A stretch of DNA of 64,000 nucleotides from Lysobacteraceae bacterium (GCA_013823855.1 PNMW01000021.1:1-64000); one strand, 5' to 3'. Positions 7,638 through 17,181 are shown, counted from the first letter of the stretch. The notes: generated by a model not told the origin, from the letters alone. A program made the numbers and translations.

Positions 7638-10600
7638 GAGGTCGCCTCCTCCGGAAGGGTGACGAGTTGACCAATGATTCCGCCGCGCTTCAGGTTGTAC
7701 TGCCGCGCGAAGAGACTTCGCTTGCTGGCGGTCATATCGGGGGAGGCGGTCAGCACGTCGATGTGGTTCTCAGCCAGCAGGGTCATCAGCGCTTCGAAAT
7801 TGCGCTCATCGATCTTGCCCACCTCATCGAGCACGAAGGGCAGCCACGCCGGTCGGTCTCCGCGGATGCAATTCATGATGCCGAGCGCAATGACCGATTT
7901 GGTGACCACGGTCATCCCGCCCGAGCTGAGCTGATCGATCTCTTCGTCTCTGGAGAAATGCTTCACCACGTTATGAATCTGCACTTCGCCCTTGAGCGTC
8001 AGGACCGTGGCGAGATCAATCGCCTGCGTGTTCAGACTGATGTTCTGGGAGAACCTCTGCAGCGCCTGAACGCGCGTAAACGGCGGGAGGTCGCTCCCTG
8101 ATCGCAGGATCTCCTCGTCCTCGCTCCCGAGCGCATGATCCAGGTGGGAGAGCCACGGAACTGCTTCGTGATCGACGGACACGCGCATCTCGAGGCGCTG
8201 CAGGCTGTGGAAGCCTGACACTCGGGCCATGCCTTGCTGGAGCACCTTGTCGAAGGCCGCGACCTGGCGCCTGAAATCGGAGAGTCGGTCCCGCGCGCTC
8301 AAGAGCTTCCCGCGTAGCGTCTGGTAGGTATTCCAGATGTTCGGGGCCAGGTTGGCCGCCGCGGTGCGCTGCACGTGGATGTAAGTCTCGGCCAGTGCGA
8401 TCTGTGACGGGTTGTCACCGAGTTCTGCGATCTTGGGCTCAAGGAGATCCTGGACTTGTCCTGGCGCACCTCGGGGCACGAACGCTTCCAAGAAGGCGAC
8501 CGTTGCGTTCCTCAGTTCGGTCAACGCTCGATTCCGCGCCGTGTTGGCGGTGTCACAGGTCACCTTGGCCTCCTGGACCGAAGCAAAGGGAAGCGAGTCA
8601 ACCGCCATGCCCGCCTGGGATAAGGCAAGGGCATGCTGATGGGCGAGATTCTCTAGCTGACCCTGATCGCGCTCCAGATCGCTCAAGCCGAGTTCGGCCT
8701 GCTTCTTCTTGGTGTTGGCGGCATCGACGCGAGCCATGCCGTCGGCTTCGATTCGAACTTTTTCTGCCCGGAGGCCGGCGAGGTCTTCCATCACGGAACG
8801 GATTGCAGTTCGAAGTTCGTCGAGACGCGTAGGGCCTGAATCCTGAATCCATGCTTGCCAACTCTCGACGAGCCCCTTGAAGGCCTCGATCTTTTCAACA
8901 GCGTCGCGAGCCTGTCCGACCGCATTCTCCGCGGCGCGGATTTTTTCGGGGTCGGCACCGCGCTCACGAAGCGCCTGATCCTTCAATTCATCGAGCTTCA
9001 GGCGCTCATTTTTCTGCTGCTCCTCCAGCGCTTTCTGCCGCGCCTGGAACTGCTGTTCGGACTCGTACCGATTCCGTACCGCCTCCATGTCCTGACGAAT
9101 CCGGGCGTCGCTCTCGACCAGCTTCCCTTCCCAGTGCTTCTCGACAGCCGTGCGGTACTCGTTGGCTTTCGCTTGGGCCGCTTTGGCTTCCGCCACGAGG
9201 CGTTGCGCCCGCTCTTCAAGCGAGAGCCGCTCTCGGCGAACCTGTTCGCGCAGGACTTCGACCTGAGTCTTGGCTTGGTCGCGCTTTCGGTCGGCCGCGT
9301 TGAAGGCGAACGTCGCGCGGGTCTTGGCGTCTTCTGCGCCTCGGAGGCGCTTGGATACTTCAGTGATGACAGACTGAGCGACGCTCACTTCTTCATCCGC
9401 CTTCCCAACGCGCAATTCGGCGGCGGCGACCCTCGATTCCATGATGCCGGGATTGGCCCAGTCGGGAAGATCGACGCCGCTGAGATCGAGCGTCAGTCCG
9501 TAGGCCGTATCAGGCAACGGCTCATCACCGTCATGGACCGCCGGCGCAAGATCGGTGCGGGTCAGCAGGGAAGGTGCCACCAACCGAACGAGGCGATCAC
9601 GGCTAGGGTCTTCGGGGCGGGCGAGCAAAAACTCCTGAAGCGAGCCTGCCGGCGGCGTGAACGAATCCCGCGTTTCCGCAAGCCGCTCGTGTGCGTTGTT
9701 TCGAGACCGTTGGGCCGCCTCAAGATCGTGCTCGGCCTTGTTGAACTCGGCCTGGATTTTCTGGACCTCGGCCGCAGCCTGAGCCAGTGCGGCATTGGCC
9801 TTTTCACGTTCGTCACCGACGCTGTTGAGCGAATCGTGTGCTGCTTCGACAGCCGCAGTGAGTTCCGCCGAAACGGTCGGGTTCTTGGCGTTGGCTTCCG
9901 CGAGTTGGGTTTGAGCCTTCGCGTCAATCAGCGCGTCCTCGGCAGGCTGAACGGCGGCTCGACGTTTTTTATCGAGTTCCAGTCGGCGGGTATTCCCGCG
10001 TTCTGTTGTCGTTTGCAGCTCCCGATCCCGGGAGGCCAGATCGGTATCACGCTGCGCTCGAAAGACCCTCATGTCTTCAGCGTGACGATCCGCTGTTCGG
10101 AGCTTCTGGCTCTCGAACTCCGCCATCGCCGCCTGGTATTCGGAGGTGATCGCATTCAGGTAGGCGATTGCATCGCCCCGACGGCTGATGAGATCCGGGA
10201 GCGTGCGAACGAGTTGCGATTTGCCCGGGGCATCGCTGTCTACGTAGCGTTTCTCGTCTCGCTCCAGCGGTTCAATCTGCGTTTGGAGTTGGCCCTCGAC
10301 TGCGCGCTTGGCTGTGACGGCCGCCTCAGCTGCGTTGACTTCTTTCAATCCGAGGTCTTCGGCTGCCTTGAGATCGGACGTGGCGACTGCGACTGCGCGC
10401 TGCGCTTCCGCAATCTTTTCCTTCCATGCGTCCTGTGTGGCATCCAGACGCTGAAGCGTCAGGGCCATCGTGTGGTCAGCGGCTCGGGACTTGCTGATCG
10501 ACTCCTGAAGCGGCCCTTCGTTTCGGCGGTTCTCGAGTACGCGGCGAACCGCCTCGTAGTCGCCGGCGAGTCGGCCGGTGATTTCTCGCATATCGGGCAG

Positions 10601-11278
10601 CTTGAGTGTTGACGTAGCACCTCCGAGGCGCTGGATCACCAGCGCTGCAATGACCTGCTTCAGATCCTTGAACTGCAGGGTCTGCTTGATGATCCCGCTC
10701 ATCAACAGGTTCAGGTTCGGTAGCGCATCTCCGGCGTAGGAATACTGGTAGCCGAGCTGGATGAACTTCCGGTCGTGCACCTCGCTGTGCTTGGATCCGA
10801 GGATGACCGTCTGATACTGGTTGATACCCAGCTCATCGGTGCGCTCGATCCCGTGCTCGATGCAGTACCGGCGAAGGTGATCGTCATCGAGGATCAGCGT
10901 CTTGCCGTCTCGGTCCCCGACAAAGAACTCCCTGCGAAAGCCCGACTTGATGATGCGATACCGCGGGGAGCGCCCCTCGCCTCGCATCACCGCCAGACGC
11001 TTGCCGTCGTCGCCACGCTCGTACTCGAAGGCGATCGCACAGTCCGGCCGGGGCAGAAGAAATTCGATGGGGTGTTTGTTGCCACCCGTCGCCGACCAGC
11101 TGCAGGGTGCCCCAAAGAAATAGGGCAGGATCATCAGGGTGGTGGTTTTGCCGGCTGCGTTCTCCCCCACCAGGGATACGCCACCCTGAGGGTCGATGAA
11201 CCCGAACCGGCCCGAGACCTGATCGCTTGTCTGGGTGTTGATCAGGTAGATACCGGTCAGGCGGTGTGGCTTCGACAT
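7634..11278 (-). CDS. JetC/MksB-like SMC ATPase of a Wadjet/Mks system
   Basis: SMC-family motor (about 1214 aa) predicted to extrude plasmid or phage DNA for cleavage by the JetD subunit. The N-terminal head has Walker A GENAAGKTT (about residues 38-46). A long coiled-coil centre (many Glu/Ala/Gln/Arg heptads) is interrupted by a globular hinge-like region. The C-terminal head has an ABC signature LSSGGMTVV (about 1116) and Walker B LPFVLDEVGKID (about 1144). I chose ATG 11278; TTG at 11305 is an alternative. It is the first gene of the operon, whereas published Wadjet operons usually read jetA-jetB-jetC-jetD. The first motif is divergent from MukB, so I assign only Wadjet-like. Confidence 0.85.
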   Translation of the reverse strand: MSKPHRLTGIYLINTQTSDQVSGRFGFIDPQGGVSLVGENAAGKTTTLMILPYFFGAPCSWSATGGNKHPIEFLLPRPDCAIAFEYERGDDGKRLAVMRGEGRSPRYRIIKSGFRREFFVGDRDGKTLILDDDHLRRYCIEHGIERTDELGINQYQTVILGSKHSEVHDRKFIQLGYQYSYAGDALPNLNLLMSGIIKQTLQFKDLKQVIAALVIQRLGGATSTLKLPDMREITGRLAGDYEAVRRVLENRRNEGPLQESISKSRAADHTMALTLQRLDATQDAWKEKIAEAQRAVAVATSDLKAAEDLGLKEVNAAEAAVTAKRAVEGQLQTQIEPLERDEKRYVDSDAPGKSQLVRTLPDLISRRGDAIAYLNAITSEYQAAMAEFESQKLRTADRHAEDMRVFRAQRDTDLASRDRELQTTTERGNTRRLELDKKRRAAVQPAEDALIDAKAQTQLAEANAKNPTVSAELTAAVEAAHDSLNSVGDEREKANAALAQAAAEVQKIQAEFNKAEHDLEAAQRSRNNAHERLAETRDSFTPPAGSLQEFLLARPEDPSRDRLVRLVAPSLLTRTDLAPAVHDGDEPLPDTAYGLTLDLSGVDLPDWANPGIMESRVAAAELRVGKADEEVSVAQSVITEVSKRLRGAEDAKTRATFAFNAADRKRDQAKTQVEVLREQVRRERLSLEERAQRLVAEAKAAQAKANEYRTAVEKHWEGKLVESDARIRQDMEAVRNRYESEQQFQARQKALEEQQKNERLKLDELKDQALRERGADPEKIRAAENAVGQARDAVEKIEAFKGLVESWQAWIQDSGPTRLDELRTAIRSVMEDLAGLRAEKVRIEADGMARVDAANTKKKQAELGLSDLERDQGQLENLAHQHALALSQAGMAVDSLPFASVQEAKVTCDTANTARNRALTELRNATVAFLEAFVPRGAPGQVQDLLEPKIAELGDNPSQIALAETYIHVQRTAAANLAPNIWNTYQTLRGKLLSARDRLSDFRRQVAAFDKVLQQGMARVSGFHSLQRLEMRVSVDHEAVPWLSHLDHALGSEDEEILRSGSDLPPFTRVQALQRFSQNISLNTQAIDLATVLTLKGEVQIHNVVKHFSRDEEIDQLSSGGMTVVTKSVIALGIMNCIRGDRPAWLPFVLDEVGKIDERNFEALMTLLAENHIDVLTASPDMTASKRSLFARQYNLKRGGIIGQLVTLPEEATS

Positions 11279-11378
11279 GCAGGACTCGCGGGCGTGATTC
11301 GACAAAGATATCCCAGACCTAATTCAGCCGTAACGTATTGACCAGTGCATCGAAAATAAGACAATCAGTCAACGATAA

Positions 11379-12704
11379 TTATTTCGCGGGCTTGACCTGA
11401 CCAAGTCCCATCTCCGACCAGAAGGTCGACCAGAATACTTCGTCAACCCTCAGATCCACGAAGCGTCCGAATTGGCTAGGAGACCGACTCAATAGCGCTT
11501 CAATACCGGTCTTGGCGGGAGCAAGGAATGTCGATGCCGCATACTCAAAATCTGAGACGCGAAGCTCATCTCCAGTTCTGCTGAGCGCAACTCGGTGAGC
11601 TGCAACCCACAACGCGATGATCAGCCTACGAACCCCAGCGGTAAGCCGAAAAATCGGCTCATAAAGTTCGTTGGGCGGAAGTCTCCCAACCATCCACTGA
11701 TATCGCGCTAGAACATCAATGAACTGACGATATGCAAGATCATCAGGTCCAGCGAATGGGTGAATTGCATGATAGCCACCGACTGACAAGCGCTGCCCCG
11801 TCGAAAGCCGCGTCGTCAATGCTCCAATCCCATCAGGGGTGCCAGAAAAGATTACCGAGATACCCCAACGGTTAATTAATGTCAATATCCACTTTAATGT
11901 ACTGTCTTCTGCGATGGTCAACTTAAGATCGCTCGCCTTCGCGTTCTTCTTACTACGAATCTTAATTGTCGCAAGTTTGAATAAGTTCTGAACCTCATCT
12001 ATATGTAGTAGTGCAAGAAAGTGACTCTGCGCAACGCGTCTCCACTCTGCCAGCATCTTTGATCCATCACGTCTACTGCGCGCTAATGTATCTGAAAATC
12101 GAGGGGTGTATCCTTCAATCGCTGCAGACATAACGTCATCCAATTCGACCATCAATGCTTCGGCCAAGTCCTCTGCTCGTCCACTGCCTGGAGCATCGAT
12201 TGATACCCAAACAACCTGGTAGTTTCCGTCAACCAAGTTGGGAAATTGATGATGACGAATCACTTGCCCGGGAAGACATAACAAGCTTCGACGAACGCCC
12301 TCAGTTTTTCCACACCCAGCAATTCCTGACACAACAGCCGCCATAGCGTTACTAATTGGTCGTGCCTGGCAAACCGATGCTTCTTGCATTCCTGAAGGAG
12401 AATCACTGTCTGCCAACATTTCTCTCCATGTCAATGCAAGAGTTGGATCTCGTTTAGAAAGCGATTGCCGGATCAGCATATCAATTGTTTGCTGCAGCTT
12501 TGCCTCTTCTTCCATTGGAATATGCAGATCTCGTATCGAGAAAACTCGATGTAACCGCTCAATCTGCGAAAGATCTTGTATATCTTTAGGAAGAGGCGGA
12601 AGGTACGTCATTCGTTTCATCGCATCAATTTTTTCTAGCGCCGGTCCCAAAGGTCGGATAAGAATATTCTGCGTTGATTCGTCAGGTTTCAATACCCTAG
12701 GCAT
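11379..12704 (-). CDS. tnsC: TnsC/TniB-like AAA+ ATPase, transposition regulator
   Basis: AAA+ ATPase (441 aa) that in Tn7-type elements links the target selector to the TnsAB transposase and enforces target choice. Walker A is visible as GIAGCGKTEG (about residues 126-135), Walker B as LLHIDEVQNLF (about 230-240), and a sensor-like segment as SVIFSGTPDG. The start overlaps the tnsB stop by 8 nt, so the two are translationally coupled. The region is visibly more AT-rich than the Wadjet cargo beside it and the core chromosome. Confidence 0.9.
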   Translation of the reverse strand: MPRVLKPDESTQNILIRPLGPALEKIDAMKRMTYLPPLPKDIQDLSQIERLHRVFSIRDLHIPMEEEAKLQQTIDMLIRQSLSKRDPTLALTWREMLADSDSPSGMQEASVCQARPISNAMAAVVSGIAGCGKTEGVRRSLLCLPGQVIRHHQFPNLVDGNYQVVWVSIDAPGSGRAEDLAEALMVELDDVMSAAIEGYTPRFSDTLARSRRDGSKMLAEWRRVAQSHFLALLHIDEVQNLFKLATIKIRSKKNAKASDLKLTIAEDSTLKWILTLINRWGISVIFSGTPDGIGALTTRLSTGQRLSVGGYHAIHPFAGPDDLAYRQFIDVLARYQWMVGRLPPNELYEPIFRLTAGVRRLIIALWVAAHRVALSRTGDELRVSDFEYAASTFLAPAKTGIEALLSRSPSQFGRFVDLRVDEVFWSTFWSEMGLGQVKPAK

Positions 12705-15126
12705 CTTCGAGTTCCGAATTAAGAATCTCGTTCATCATTTCGATATGCTCGGCAGCTGATTGCGGGTGCTGGTTCGATGTTCCCGGCGACAAGGCAGATG
12801 GTGTTTCTGCGGCCAAGTCAGAATTGGAAATCTCTAGTGCACGCGCATCAGAAAGCGAAGGCGGACGTGTTGAATCAGCGGCCAGTGCTTCTTTCGTAAG
12901 TGCTTTTGCATTCTCGATCTGCTTAATGGACGCATCAAGCCAATCAAGTCCGCGCACTGTTGATTGGTGCTCTCGACTTGCTCGAAGTTGCAAATCATAT
13001 TTGTAGATATCGGCAACTTCATCAAATGTTGCATCCGCCGGGACCGTTGAATGGTCAACAAGGTCTAGCTTCATGACACCCTGGTGCGAAGCGTGTGGCG
13101 TCCAAATCTGCGAAGTACTGCCGGGGAAATAATGACAATTACCCTGCGACCGGCCAAAGTTCCGAGCCAGTGTTGCCCACTCAACACGCTTATCTCCGCT
13201 CGGCTGATAAAGCGCACGTGCAAACCGCACGCCACTTGAAGTGAAGGTCATGGTCCCTGACGGCAAGAGATCCGTAATCAACTTTTCCTCTGATACCTTT
13301 CTTGAGTAGCCAAGACCGACACCATGCCCATAATTCCAAAGGCCTGCCGGTGTGGGTTGTACGCCTTGCGCGCGCATGTGCGTATCCATACGGTGCTCGC
13401 GATCTGCCGTAAGATTGTAGTGATTGAATAGACCATACAAATACTCGACATACTCACGTACTGTGAATAATGCTCTGGAGGGATCGAATTTTCTTCGCTC
13501 CATCTCAATACGCCGCGCATCTATCGAGCCAGGAACAAACTCGAACTGCTCGTCTTTAGCAATTCTGTGCAGGACTTCGATGATCCCTTTTAGATCTGGA
13601 CGATATGGGGGCGCAAAGCTTTCTTGAAGCCTAAGGTCTACTCCCGTTTGCCGCGCTGCGCGCGACAGATACTCCCCTCTATCACACATCAGTATGAATG
13701 GAAGCGATGGAAATGGCTTAAGGGTTGAAAATAGCGGATATCCCCAAAGCTCAGCTATGAGCTTTGGCTCAGCCGCAGCACAGAATAGAGCAATTTTTGC
13801 CATATCCCATGATGGTCCGGACAGGCAAACGTAGAAGCCAACAACTGCTGTCGACCAAACATCTACGATTGTATAAACGACAGGACGTCCTATAACCCAA
13901 GAGCGTTTAATTGAAGATCGTAAATAAATATCGCCAATCGTTGAATCAATTGCCCACGTGTGCCCCGGCCCTGAAACTCCTTGCCAATTCTTGCCGGGAA
14001 GACCTCTAAGCGATCGATCGAAATGCCCCGAAGTAGTTTTTTGCCGGATTTGCTCAATTTTCGGAGTTTCGATTGTAATGATGCGCTTGATTTGCGAATT
14101 ATTTGGGTAGGTTCCTTGCTTCGGTTGAACGGGAACAAGCGCCCCATTGTCATCCTGAAATTCCCGAATGAATGCGTAGTAAACGATCATCCTGCATCTG
14201 CGCTTCCATCGTGGCTTCGGACTTTTAATCCTGTTATCAGCCAACATCACCAAGACGCGCCATTCGGTGGAGACACCCGGCTGTTCAGGTGGCGGATTAG
14301 GCTCGCCGCTGATGATGATCTGCCGTTGTCGTTCCGTTTTGGCACCCGCTTTCTTTCGTCCGTCGGGATCGCACGGTCGAAGTACACCAGGCGCACCACA
14401 AGCATCGTAACGAATCCTTAAACTTGATTCGTCAAATCCATACAAACACAATAGTGACCAGCACTTATATACGAGGGACCTGCTCACATTTTTTAATGGC
14501 TGGCCTTCGTTGGAGCCATTGATGATTTTAGTTTTCTTCTCAGAGCGAACCTTGTAATTTTCTTGTGCGGACGGAACGTCTATTAGCGATTGCGCCGAAA
14601 GATCTGATTTTTTCGCTGATTCCCTCTTGGGTTCCACAGCCAGTGCCATTAAATCTGCCAACTTTCCATTGTTCGCAAGACAATGCCAAAGTTTGTCAAG
14701 ATTAAGAAATAGCGCCATCGCCTCAACCCGCTTGTCATACAATGACTTATTTGCCAAATAACGATTTTTTTGTTTCTTAGTCGCTGTCTCTGGAGGAGCA
14801 TCAAATTTTTCAAAATACACGCTTGGAAGTTTAATTTCTCCAAAGTGAAGTTCTTTCTTTGCAAGGTAGTATTTTAGTTCTGCGTGTGGAAGCGAAATTG
14901 GTCTTCCCACAAGTGGCCGTGATTTTTTGGCTTTCTTCGATGAATTCTTCGCTGTCTTATCAATCGACGCGTTGGCACCTAAAGACTTTACATCTTGGAT
15001 GAAAGGCGGCTCTCCGATACGCGCAACAACCACGTATTCCCGTAGTGGAAAATTAGCAATTACGCGATAAAGGCCATTGTTTTCTCCTGATAGGATCCAA
15101 AAGACAGCGTTATGGCTTAGATCCAT
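12697..15126 (-). CDS. tnsB: TnsB-like DDE transposase
   Basis: Retroviral-integrase-type transposase (about 809 aa) that binds the transposon ends and joins the 3' strands to target DNA. The catalytic triad is recognisable: D in HTWAIDST (about residue 395), D in ILMCDRGEY (about 482) and E in KGIIEVLHRI (about 517). A Mu-transposase-like beta-barrel region follows, then a Glu/Ala-rich tail that in TnsB contacts TnsC. ATG 15126 is preceded by GGAGAA and overlaps the tnsA stop by 10 nt. Codon use and base composition are AT-rich, unlike the surrounding cargo. Confidence 0.92.
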   Translation of the reverse strand: MDLSHNAVFWILSGENNGLYRVIANFPLREYVVVARIGEPPFIQDVKSLGANASIDKTAKNSSKKAKKSRPLVGRPISLPHAELKYYLAKKELHFGEIKLPSVYFEKFDAPPETATKKQKNRYLANKSLYDKRVEAMALFLNLDKLWHCLANNGKLADLMALAVEPKRESAKKSDLSAQSLIDVPSAQENYKVRSEKKTKIINGSNEGQPLKNVSRSLVYKCWSLLCLYGFDESSLRIRYDACGAPGVLRPCDPDGRKKAGAKTERQRQIIISGEPNPPPEQPGVSTEWRVLVMLADNRIKSPKPRWKRRCRMIVYYAFIREFQDDNGALVPVQPKQGTYPNNSQIKRIITIETPKIEQIRQKTTSGHFDRSLRGLPGKNWQGVSGPGHTWAIDSTIGDIYLRSSIKRSWVIGRPVVYTIVDVWSTAVVGFYVCLSGPSWDMAKIALFCAAAEPKLIAELWGYPLFSTLKPFPSLPFILMCDRGEYLSRAARQTGVDLRLQESFAPPYRPDLKGIIEVLHRIAKDEQFEFVPGSIDARRIEMERRKFDPSRALFTVREYVEYLYGLFNHYNLTADREHRMDTHMRAQGVQPTPAGLWNYGHGVGLGYSRKVSEEKLITDLLPSGTMTFTSSGVRFARALYQPSGDKRVEWATLARNFGRSQGNCHYFPGSTSQIWTPHASHQGVMKLDLVDHSTVPADATFDEVADIYKYDLQLRASREHQSTVRGLDWLDASIKQIENAKALTKEALAADSTRPPSLSDARALEISNSDLAAETPSALSPGTSNQHPQSAAEHIEMMNEILNSELEDA

Positions 15127-16016
15127 GACGTTCTCCGAGATGCCACGGGGTTCAAGGCCCAAAACTCACTGGGCGTCAAAAGCTTGATCGGGGCGTCGTT
15201 ACGCCAGGTTCGCCTGAGGTCGAGCGGAATCTCCCCAGCCCAAACTGACTGAAAGCACGCAATCTGTGCGCGTTCCATGCTTCCGAAGCGATGCTGCAGT
15301 TGCTGTAGCAACACCGTCAGTGATCTTCCGACACACCGAAATGCGATCTCTGCTGCAATCTGCCGATCTTCGACTGAGCACTGACTCTCAAACACCCAGC
15401 AATTTAGGCGCCTGAGCGTCAGAGTGACGGACTCGTCAAACAACGCGGGGGTAATCAGAAGCCACGGAACCTGCCGGGCCTGCCAATACGCACGCTCGAG
15501 GCTCAGCAACTCGTGAGGACGCTTTAATTTCGCTTGATCATCGAACTTGCATGAAACAGCTAGGAGCGACGGCCGTCCTTGATCATCGCGAATCGTCACC
15601 AGTAGGTCTGTCGTCATCACCCAGTGGTCGATCGCATCCACACCAGTGATACGTGGGTGCTTGATTTGCATCGCCTTAGCGAGCGCGAGCGTTCCTGGGG
15701 GGTGAGATATCCCGGCCTCGCAATCGTAGGCGCGGAGCTCGTGATCGCGATCGTTAAGCGCGAGCGGAAACTGCTCGCGTACGTCGAGCACTTGGTCCGA
15801 CATCATCGTCACGAAGATGAACGTGACCCATTCCAAGTCACTCAACAGCTCCCGCTGCCTGTCGCGCCAAGGAACAAGATGTGATCGACCCTTGCTCGCC
15901 GGATCGCCTCGCCCAACTCGGTGCCAGGGGAGGTAGTCAGCAAGCGTCCCCTCCCCGCGACATTCTCGACGAAACCGTCCCAGCACCTGTGGGGTGAATC
16001 TTTTCGTTGTGCGCAT
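15117..16016 (-). CDS. tnsA: TnsA-like endonuclease, 5'-strand cleavage subunit
   Basis: About 299 aa. TnsA cuts the 5' ends of the element, allowing cut-and-paste transposition with TnsB. The restriction-nuclease-like catalytic set is visible: E in LLSDLEWV (about residue 61), D in VMTTDLLV (about 135) and K in AVSCKFDD (about 157), followed by a winged-helix C-terminal domain. ATG 16016 is preceded by GGAAGGAT at good spacing; the frame remains open to 16169 but the upstream part is not conserved-looking. It is first in the tnsABC operon on the - strand, and a 9-bp palindrome lies in the leader (16083-16103). Confidence 0.88.
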   Translation of the reverse strand: MRTTKRFTPQVLGRFRRECRGEGTLADYLPWHRVGRGDPASKGRSHLVPWRDRQRELLSDLEWVTFIFVTMMSDQVLDVREQFPLALNDRDHELRAYDCEAGISHPPGTLALAKAMQIKHPRITGVDAIDHWVMTTDLLVTIRDDQGRPSLLAVSCKFDDQAKLKRPHELLSLERAYWQARQVPWLLITPALFDESVTLTLRRLNCWVFESQCSVEDRQIAAEIAFRCVGRSLTVLLQQLQHRFGSMERAQIACFQSVWAGEIPLDLRRTWRNDAPIKLLTPSEFWALNPVASRRTSWI

Positions 16017-16082
16017 GCATATCCTTCCGCCGTTGTTTTGGAACGGCTGATCAGTGGAAGATGGAGCGCACAAAAGGTCTTG

Positions 16083-16103
16083 ACGATGCCGGAACGGCAT
16101 CGT
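16083..16103. promoter_or_regulatory. 9-bp inverted repeat in the tnsA leader
   Basis: Arms ACGATGCCG and CGGCATCGT with a GAA spacer form a perfect palindrome about 67 bp upstream of the tnsA start codon. It could be an operator controlling tnsABC or an RNA hairpin in the leader. It shares only the short core GATGC with the palindrome in front of the HTH gene, so a common regulator is speculative. Confidence 0.45.
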
Positions 16104-16156
16104 ATGCTTGGCTCTCGCTAAGAGCTGAAGGGCACCTAACCCTTTGACGCTGAATG

Positions 16157-16202
16157 AAAAAGCGCACAAGTCGGCCGGCCAGCCAACTTAGTGCGCTTTT
16201 TT
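16157..16202. terminator. Bidirectional intrinsic-terminator-like hairpin
   Basis: Stem AAAAAGCGCAC (16157-16167) pairs with GTGCGCTTTTT (16191-16201) around a 23-nt loop that itself contains GGCCGGCC. A-run and T-run flanks make it look like a terminator in both directions. It sits upstream of tnsA and may shield the transposition operon from outside transcription. Confidence 0.65.
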
Positions 16203-16626
16203 GTTTCCGACTTACGACGTGTTCATTGGTTGCTCGCGTTGATGACCCGTGCGCCGACTGTCCCGTCGCGAAGGCCGTTTTGTGGTTGCGCGTAATCAGC
16301 ACCACAGAGTATCCCGACAATGTACCCCTGTAAAATCAAAGAGTTATTGTACAAAAAGCCAATTGGTACGGCGCTGTAAAGGGCTCTAAGTGTCTGATTT
16401 TGGTCAATTTTGAAAGTTCCGTGAAAAATTAACGCTTAGTTCAAATAATCTTGTCTCTGAACGCTTGCAGCGACGATGGGATACTGTTGTTCGGAAGCGC
16501 TTATTACGGAACAGTTCGTCGATGCCGACCGGCATTGGCTTGTTGCCTACAGGTATCCCCACCGAGCACGCGGTTTTGGCACCTGGAGCAATGCGCAGGC
16601 GGATGCCAGCAGCGAGATCTTCTGCG
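16203..16626. other. Intergenic region upstream of the antitoxin gene
   Basis: No gene. From 16320 to 16400 it is AT-rich with several TGTA/GTAC-containing words (including the palindrome TTGTACAA), which could be a relic or alternative transposon end next to tnsA. No TnsB-type array of long repeats could be demonstrated. The stretch from 16390 to 16460 is AT-rich and probably contains the promoter of the antitoxin gene. Confidence 0.35.
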
Positions 16627-17181
16627 ATGAACACCGAGGTCGCCTTCAAAGTCATCAGCAGCGGCATTTCCGATGCCATGGCTTTGAAACTGCTGGAGAA
16701 TTCTCTGCTGTCGAAACACGTTCGCGAGGCCGGCAAGCTCAGCATCAAACGGCTCCGTCAGAAGATTGACGACACGGTCATCATGGCTGGCAACTTGGAT
16801 TGCTTGGCCTCAATCGACTCGGCCGAAGTGCAACAGCGACTGCTGAAAGGTTTGCCCGGCGAGGCCATGTTCATTGCATCGGCGCTGGCTTTCGATTCCT
16901 TCCAGGAAAGTGCAGAGTTTTTCGGGCTCAGCACAAAAGCCACACGCCAGCGGATTGGCAGACTTCTCGATGCTGGCGAAGGCGAAAAGGTCCTTCACCT
17001 GGTCCTTGCGGTAATGGGGGCAACGCGTGTTCTGGGTAGCATTGACGAGGCGAGGCGCTACCTGAAGACCCCGAACTTCGCGCTGGGCGGCGTGGCGCCA
17101 CGAGATCTGCTCCTCACCGCGGAAGGCACGCACTGCGCGCTCAACGAGCTTCAAACTCATGTGGACGGCGGACCAGCATGA
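16627..17181 (+). CDS. MbcA/ParS/Xre-type antitoxin (DUF2384 C-terminus), apparently without toxin
   Basis: A 184-aa protein whose C-terminus shows the antitoxin set/toxin-binding domain: VLGSIDEARRYLKTPNFALGG followed by PRDLLLTAEG, with an Xre-like helical region before it (SAEFFGLSTKATRQRIGRLL). Partners are normally RES-domain NAD-degrading toxins encoded immediately next to it. Here no RES gene is visible downstream; a truncated IS3 element follows within 200 bp. The ORF is open from 16465, but ATG 16627 starts the part that resembles the family. It is either an orphan antitoxin or the toxin has been lost. Confidence 0.7.
   Translation: MNTEVAFKVISSGISDAMALKLLENSLLSKHVREAGKLSIKRLRQKIDDTVIMAGNLDCLASIDSAEVQQRLLKGLPGEAMFIASALAFDSFQESAEFFGLSTKATRQRIGRLLDAGEGEKVLHLVLAVMGATRVLGSIDEARRYLKTPNFALGGVAPRDLLLTAEGTHCALNELQTHVDGGPA

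Noticed and set aside
8855-10612. 585-aa open frame on the + strand inside the SMC gene
   Set aside because: Antisense shadow of the JetC-like coding region; Leu/Arg/Phe-rich, no domain, and the - strand frame has Walker A, signature and Walker B motifs.
16320-16400. TGTAC-containing words taken as the right transposon end
   Set aside because: Words differ from each other, no regular array, and no matching sequence at the left; kept only as a weak alternative to the 21.5-kb site.
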